A stretch of DNA of 64,000 bases from contig CP019326.1 in the NCBI GenBank assembly GCA_001971685.1, forward strand, positions 3,286,001 through 3,350,000. The letters run 5' to 3'. This document shows, in pieces, positions 60,910-64,000 of this stretch; position 1 is the stretch's first letter; every line of letters starts with the position of its first letter. This DNA comes from Halomonas sp. 1513. Lineage in GTDB: Bacteria; Pseudomonadota; Gammaproteobacteria; Pseudomonadales; Halomonadaceae. The notes beneath the pieces were generated by a model. The model saw nothing but the letters and a program-made list of their open reading frames with translations, had not been told where the DNA came from and did no database searches. The translations under genes were made by a program, and so were the position numbers.

Positions 60910-60935
60910 GCCCCCGCCGGGTGACCGGCGGGGGC
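60910..60935. terminator. Bidirectional Rho-independent terminator
   Basis: Perfect 11-bp stem GCCCCCGCCGG with CCGGCGGGGGC around GTGA, between the convergent permease and ilvD genes. Confidence 0.8.
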
Positions 60936-60968
60936 GCTGTCGGATGATACCTTCCAGCAGGCGGGCGT

Positions 60969-62657
60969 TCAGTCCAGCAGGTCGGTCACCGCACCGCGCG
61001 AGGCCGAGCTCACCGTTTTGGCATACTTGGCCAGCACGCCGCGGGTGTAGCGTGGCGCCGGCTGCTGCCAGGCGCCGCGGCGCCGCGCCAGCTCCTCGTC
61101 GGAGATGTCGACGTCGATGGAGTTGGCCTCGGCGTCGATGGTGATGGTGTCGCCGTCCTCGACCAGCGCCAGCGGGCCGCCCTCGAAGGCCTCCGGCGAG
61201 ACATGGCCGACCACGAAGCCGTGGCTGCCGCCGGAGAAGCGTCCGTCGGTGATCAGCGCCACCTGGCTGCCCAGGCCGCGGCCCATGATCGCCGAGGTCG
61301 GGGTGAGCATCTCGCGCATGCCGGGGCCGCCGCGGGGGCCTTCGTAGCGGATCACCACCACGTCACCGGCCACCACGCTGCCGTCGTTGATCCGCGCCTG
61401 GGCCTCCTCCTCGGAGCCGAACACCCGTGCACTGCCGGAGAAGCGCGTGCCCTCCTTGCCGGTGATCTTGGCCACCGCGCCCTGGGGCGCCAGGTTGCCG
61501 TAGAGGATGCGCAGGTGGCTCTCGGCCTTGAGCGGCGCCTCGAGCGGCGCGATGATCTTCTGCTCCACGGGATAAGGCGCCACCTCGGCGAGGTTCTCGG
61601 CCAGCGTCTTGCCGGTCACCGTCAGGCAGTCGCCGTGCAGCATGCCGGCATCCAGCAGCGTCTTCATCAGCGGCTGGATACCGCCGATCGCCACCAGCTC
61701 GCTCATCATGTAGTGGCCGCTGGGGCGCAGGTCGGCCAGTACCGGCACGCGCTTGCCGATCTCGGTAAAGTCCTCCAGCGACAGCTCGACACCGATGGTG
61801 CTGGCCATGGCGATCAGGTGCAGCACCGCATTGGTGGAGCCGCCCAGTGCGATCACCACGGTGATGGCATTCTCGAAGGCCTGGCGGGTCATGATGTCGG
61901 AGGGCTTGATGTCCTGGGCCAGCAGCTCCAGCACCGCGGCGCCAGCCGCCTCGCAGTCGGCAGCCTTGGCATGCGAGACCGCGTTCTGCGCCGAGCTGCC
62001 CGGCAGGCTCATGCCCAGCGCTTCGATGGCCGAGGCCATGGTGTTGGCGGTATACATGCCGCCGCAGGACCCCGGCCCGGGAATCGCCGTCTCCTCGATC
62101 TGCTTGAGCTCGATGAGGTCCAGATCGCCCCGCGAATGGGCGCCCATGGCCTCGAACACCGAAACGATGTCGGTGTGGCCCTCGCCGGGCAGGATGGTGC
62201 CGCCGTAGACGAACACGCTGGGCCGGTCGAGCCGCGCCAGGCCCATCAGGCAGCCCGGCATGTTCTTGTCGCAGCCACCGATGGCGACCAAGCCGTCGAA
62301 GCCCTCGCAGGCCGCGACCGTCTCGATGGAGTCGGCGATCACCTCCCGCGACACCAGCGAATACTTCATGCCCTCGGTGCCATTGGCGATACCGTCGGAG
62401 ATGGTGATGGTATTGAAGATCACGCCCTTGCCGCCGGCCGCATCGGCGCCGTCGCTGGCGCGCCAGGCCAGGTCGTCGATATGGCTGTTGCAGGGCGTGA
62501 GGTTGCTCCAGGTCGAGGCGATGCCTACCTGAGGCTTGGTAAAGTCGCTGTCGGTGAAACCCACCGCGCGCAGCATGGCACGGCTGGCCGCCTTGCCTGG
62601 GCCATCCACTACCGGGGCGGAGTGACGGCGGCGGGAATCATTCGGCGTATCGCTCAT
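60969..62657 (-). CDS. ilvD: Dihydroxy-acid dehydratase
   Basis: 562 residues from ATG 62657 (AGGAGC six bases upstream). Cluster-ligand cysteines in [23 protein letters not shown] and [14 protein letters not shown] mark the Fe-S dehydratase of the IlvD/Edd family; RPSGHYMM and [19 protein letters not shown] follow IlvD. It makes 2-oxo acids in isoleucine and valine synthesis. Single gene. Confidence 0.95.
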   Translation of the reverse strand: MSDTPNDSRRRHSAPVVDGPGKAASRAMLRAVGFTDSDFTKPQVGIASTWSNLTPCNSHIDDLAWRASDGADAAGGKGVIFNTITISDGIANGTEGMKYSLVSREVIADSIETVAACEGFDGLVAIGGCDKNMPGCLMGLARLDRPSVFVYGGTILPGEGHTDIVSVFEAMGAHSRGDLDLIELKQIEETAIPGPGSCGGMYTANTMASAIEALGMSLPGSSAQNAVSHAKAADCEAAGAAVLELLAQDIKPSDIMTRQAFENAITVVIALGGSTNAVLHLIAMASTIGVELSLEDFTEIGKRVPVLADLRPSGHYMMSELVAIGGIQPLMKTLLDAGMLHGDCLTVTGKTLAENLAEVAPYPVEQKIIAPLEAPLKAESHLRILYGNLAPQGAVAKITGKEGTRFSGSARVFGSEEEAQARINDGSVVAGDVVVIRYEGPRGGPGMREMLTPTSAIMGRGLGSQVALITDGRFSGGSHGFVVGHVSPEAFEGGPLALVEDGDTITIDAEANSIDVDISDEELARRRGAWQQPAPRYTRGVLAKYAKTVSSASRGAVTDLLD

Positions 62658-62742
62658 GGGGCGCTCCTGACGGTTTCGATGCATTTTTTAGAGCATAAAG
62701 AGTGGCCCCCCTGAGCGCATCTGGCAACCGGCCAGACTGGCA

Positions 62743-63435
62743 TCAGTCGAATCGGGCCCAGACCGCGTCGTGGAAGCCGCGCTCCTTGGCCACCGTGTCG
62801 CGGAAGCACTCGGCCATGGCGGCGAAAGCGGTCGCGTCGAGCTGCGCCGCTTGCTCATCGAGGCGCTGGCGCAGCCAGGCGACGAATTCCTGAAAGGCCG
62901 GGTTGTCGTGCAGATCGATCCACTCCCCCATCAAGGGGTGCAGTCCGTCCACGCGGGTCACCCGCAGCGCCCACTCGAGATAGATCCACTCGGTCACCAC
63001 CAGCGCCGCCAGCAGCTCGGCGTAACTGCCGCTCAGGCCCGTATCGCGCAGCAGCCGCTGGAAGGCCTGGGTCTCGGGCAGGTAGTCGGGGGCCTGGCCG
63101 GCCACACCGAAGGTCTCGAAGGTGCGCTGGAAGGTGCTGTTCTCGTCGCTGGTCAGCATGCCCATGAACTGGCCCAGCACCACCCGGTCGTCCATGCCCG
63201 GGGCATGGCCGATGGCGTGGCCGATCAGCGCCGTGAAGGGGTCGACGAAGCCGTAGTCCTGCACCATATAGGCGGCGAAGTCGTCTCCCGCCAGCCGGCC
63301 CTCGGCCAGGGCGTCGAACAGCGGGTGGTCCACCGTGGCCGACCAGTCGGGCTCGCTGATCTCGCGCAGCCAGTCGCTGATGCGCGGGGCGCTGCGCGAG
63401 GCGGCCCAGTCGCGGTACTGCTCATAGGTGCTCAT
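62743..63435 (-). CDS. TenA family protein (TenA_E-like)
   Basis: 230 residues with an AAGGAG site before ATG 63435. All-helical TenA fold (YMVQDYGFVDPFTALIGHAI). The position of the catalytic cysteine of thiaminase-type TenA_C reads VVTEWIYLEWA without a Cys, so it belongs with TenA_E-like enzymes that act on amino-pyrimidine salvage products. Its start overlaps the stop of the symporter gene, a likely precursor transporter. Confidence 0.82.
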   Translation of the reverse strand: MSTYEQYRDWAASRSAPRISDWLREISEPDWSATVDHPLFDALAEGRLAGDDFAAYMVQDYGFVDPFTALIGHAIGHAPGMDDRVVLGQFMGMLTSDENSTFQRTFETFGVAGQAPDYLPETQAFQRLLRDTGLSGSYAELLAALVVTEWIYLEWALRVTRVDGLHPLMGEWIDLHDNPAFQEFVAWLRQRLDEQAAQLDATAFAAMAECFRDTVAKERGFHDAVWARFD

Positions 63436-64000
63436 GATGCGCTCCTTGGCATGTCAGAGGAGAAGGCAGGGCGCCGCCAGGCGATCAGCAGGCTGACCAG
63501 GGTCGACGCCAGCAGCGCGCCGAGAAACGGCGCCAGAGTGGGAATGCTGTCGGGGAAGCTCGCCGCCAGCAGGCCGGCGCTGAGGCTGCCGGAGGTGATC
63601 CAGCCCGGCACCACGGCGCCGAGCATGCCGGCAACGCCACCGGCCACCGCCGCCAGCGGGCTCATCCGCCGCCACAGCCCCAGCAGCACCGGCACCACGA
63701 TGGCGGCACACAGCAGGTCGGCGATCAGGAACAGGCGCAGCACCGAGTAGCCCTGCAGCGCCACCGCCACCACCGGTACCATCAGCGCCACCGTGGCCAG
63801 TCTTGCCCCACCAATCGACAGCCCCGGCTTGCCGGCATCCGCCACCACCAGCGAGGCGATGCCGTTCTGCAGGGTATCGACGCTTGATGCCACCAGGGTC
63901 ACCGCCAGCACCAGCGCCGGCAGCGCCAGCCAGGCCGGCGCCTCGGCCAGCAGCGCGAAGAACGGGATCGGCGGCTCACCGAGAGCGATGCCGCTCATCG
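63432..64000 (-). CDS. Sodium:solute symporter, C-terminal part
   Basis: The 5' end is off the right edge; about 189 residues are visible with five hydrophobic helices (VASSVDTLQNGIASL, FLIADLLCAAIVVPVLLGLW) in the pattern of the last helices of SSS-family transporters, which move a solute with Na+ across the inner membrane. Coupled to the TenA-like gene (ATGA overlap), so hydroxymethylpyrimidine, thiamin or a related pyrimidine is a reasonable substrate, by context only. Confidence 0.82.
   Translation of the reverse strand, partial: MSGIALGEPPIPFFALLAEAPAWLALPALVLAVTLVASSVDTLQNGIASLVVADAGKPGLSIGGARLATVALMVPVVAVALQGYSVLRLFLIADLLCAAIVVPVLLGLWRRMSPLAAVAGGVAGMLGAVVPGWITSGSLSAGLLAASFPDSIPTLAPFLGALLASTLVSLLIAWRRPAFSSDMPRSAS

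Noticed and set aside
1..64000. tRNA, rRNA, CRISPR arrays, insertion sequences, prophage
   Set aside because: Looked for and not seen: no regular spacer-repeat array, transposase, integrase or phage motif, and no recognisable RNA gene.

Overview
The window is GC-rich, densely coded chromosomal DNA of a heterotrophic gammaproteobacterium. Gene content (many osmolyte, amine and organic-acid transporters of ABC, TRAP and TRAP-TAXI type, gamma-butyrobetaine/carnitine functions, protein sequences close to E. coli and Pseudomonas families) suggests the Halomonadaceae (Halomonas or a close relative); this is inferred from gene content, since there is no rRNA or other phylogenetic marker here. I saw no tRNA, rRNA, CRISPR array, insertion sequence or prophage. 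Two genes are cut by the window edges (a DMT transporter on the left, a sodium:solute symporter on the right).

Layout. 0-2.4 kb: transporter end, ChaC and a membrane diguanylate cyclase. 2.4-6.8 kb: a complete carbohydrate-type ABC importer (ATPase, binding protein, two permeases), interrupted by a structured palindromic repeat. 6.9-10.4 kb: GNAT-nitrilase fusion, MtfA-like peptidase and threonine aldolase, probably one operon. 10.4-15.5 kb: gamma-butyrobetaine hydroxylase with an orphan carnitine/betaine-type binding protein, divergent from a LysR regulator and two catabolic genes. 15.5-18.6 kb: dmlR, a haloacetate-dehalogenase-like hydrolase and dmlA (D-malate). 18.6-20.5 kb: WrbA, a hemerythrin-like protein and a lipocalin. 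20.6-28.2 kb: arginine-type locus with astE, an ATPase/QM permease importer, three tandem paralogous binding proteins and an IadA-like amidohydrolase with altered metal ligands.

28.3-38.5 kb: a long minus-strand operon (LysR, TRAP QM-P, glutamine-synthetase-like ligase, aldehyde dehydrogenase, Fe-alcohol dehydrogenase, class I amidotransferase, antiporter) that reads as a gamma-glutamylation route for an imported amino alcohol or amine, with a gamma-glutamylamine-cyclotransferase-like gene next door. 39-42 kb: TraX-like protein and a two-gene flavinylated electron-transfer module (two-heme flavoreductase plus cytochrome b5-FMN protein). 42-46 kb: outer-membrane channel with divergent LysR, purE-purK and the second copy of the structured repeat. 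46-49.6 kb: TRAP-TAXI transporter. 49.8-50.3 kb: YaeQ.

50.5-60.9 kb is the most notable region: egtD, a FAD-oxidoreductase/SelD fusion, a SenB-type glycosyltransferase and an EgtB/SenA-type sulfoxide- or selenoxide-synthase-family enzyme, followed by a PhnD-like ABC importer of the putative selenate type. Together these fit a selenoneine biosynthesis and selenium-acquisition island, with a small HTH gene and a second, free-standing copy of the SelD-fused FAD domain at its left edge and a 13-bp tandem repeat between senB and senA. The window ends with ilvD, a TenA-family gene and the symporter, the last two likely for thiamin-precursor salvage.
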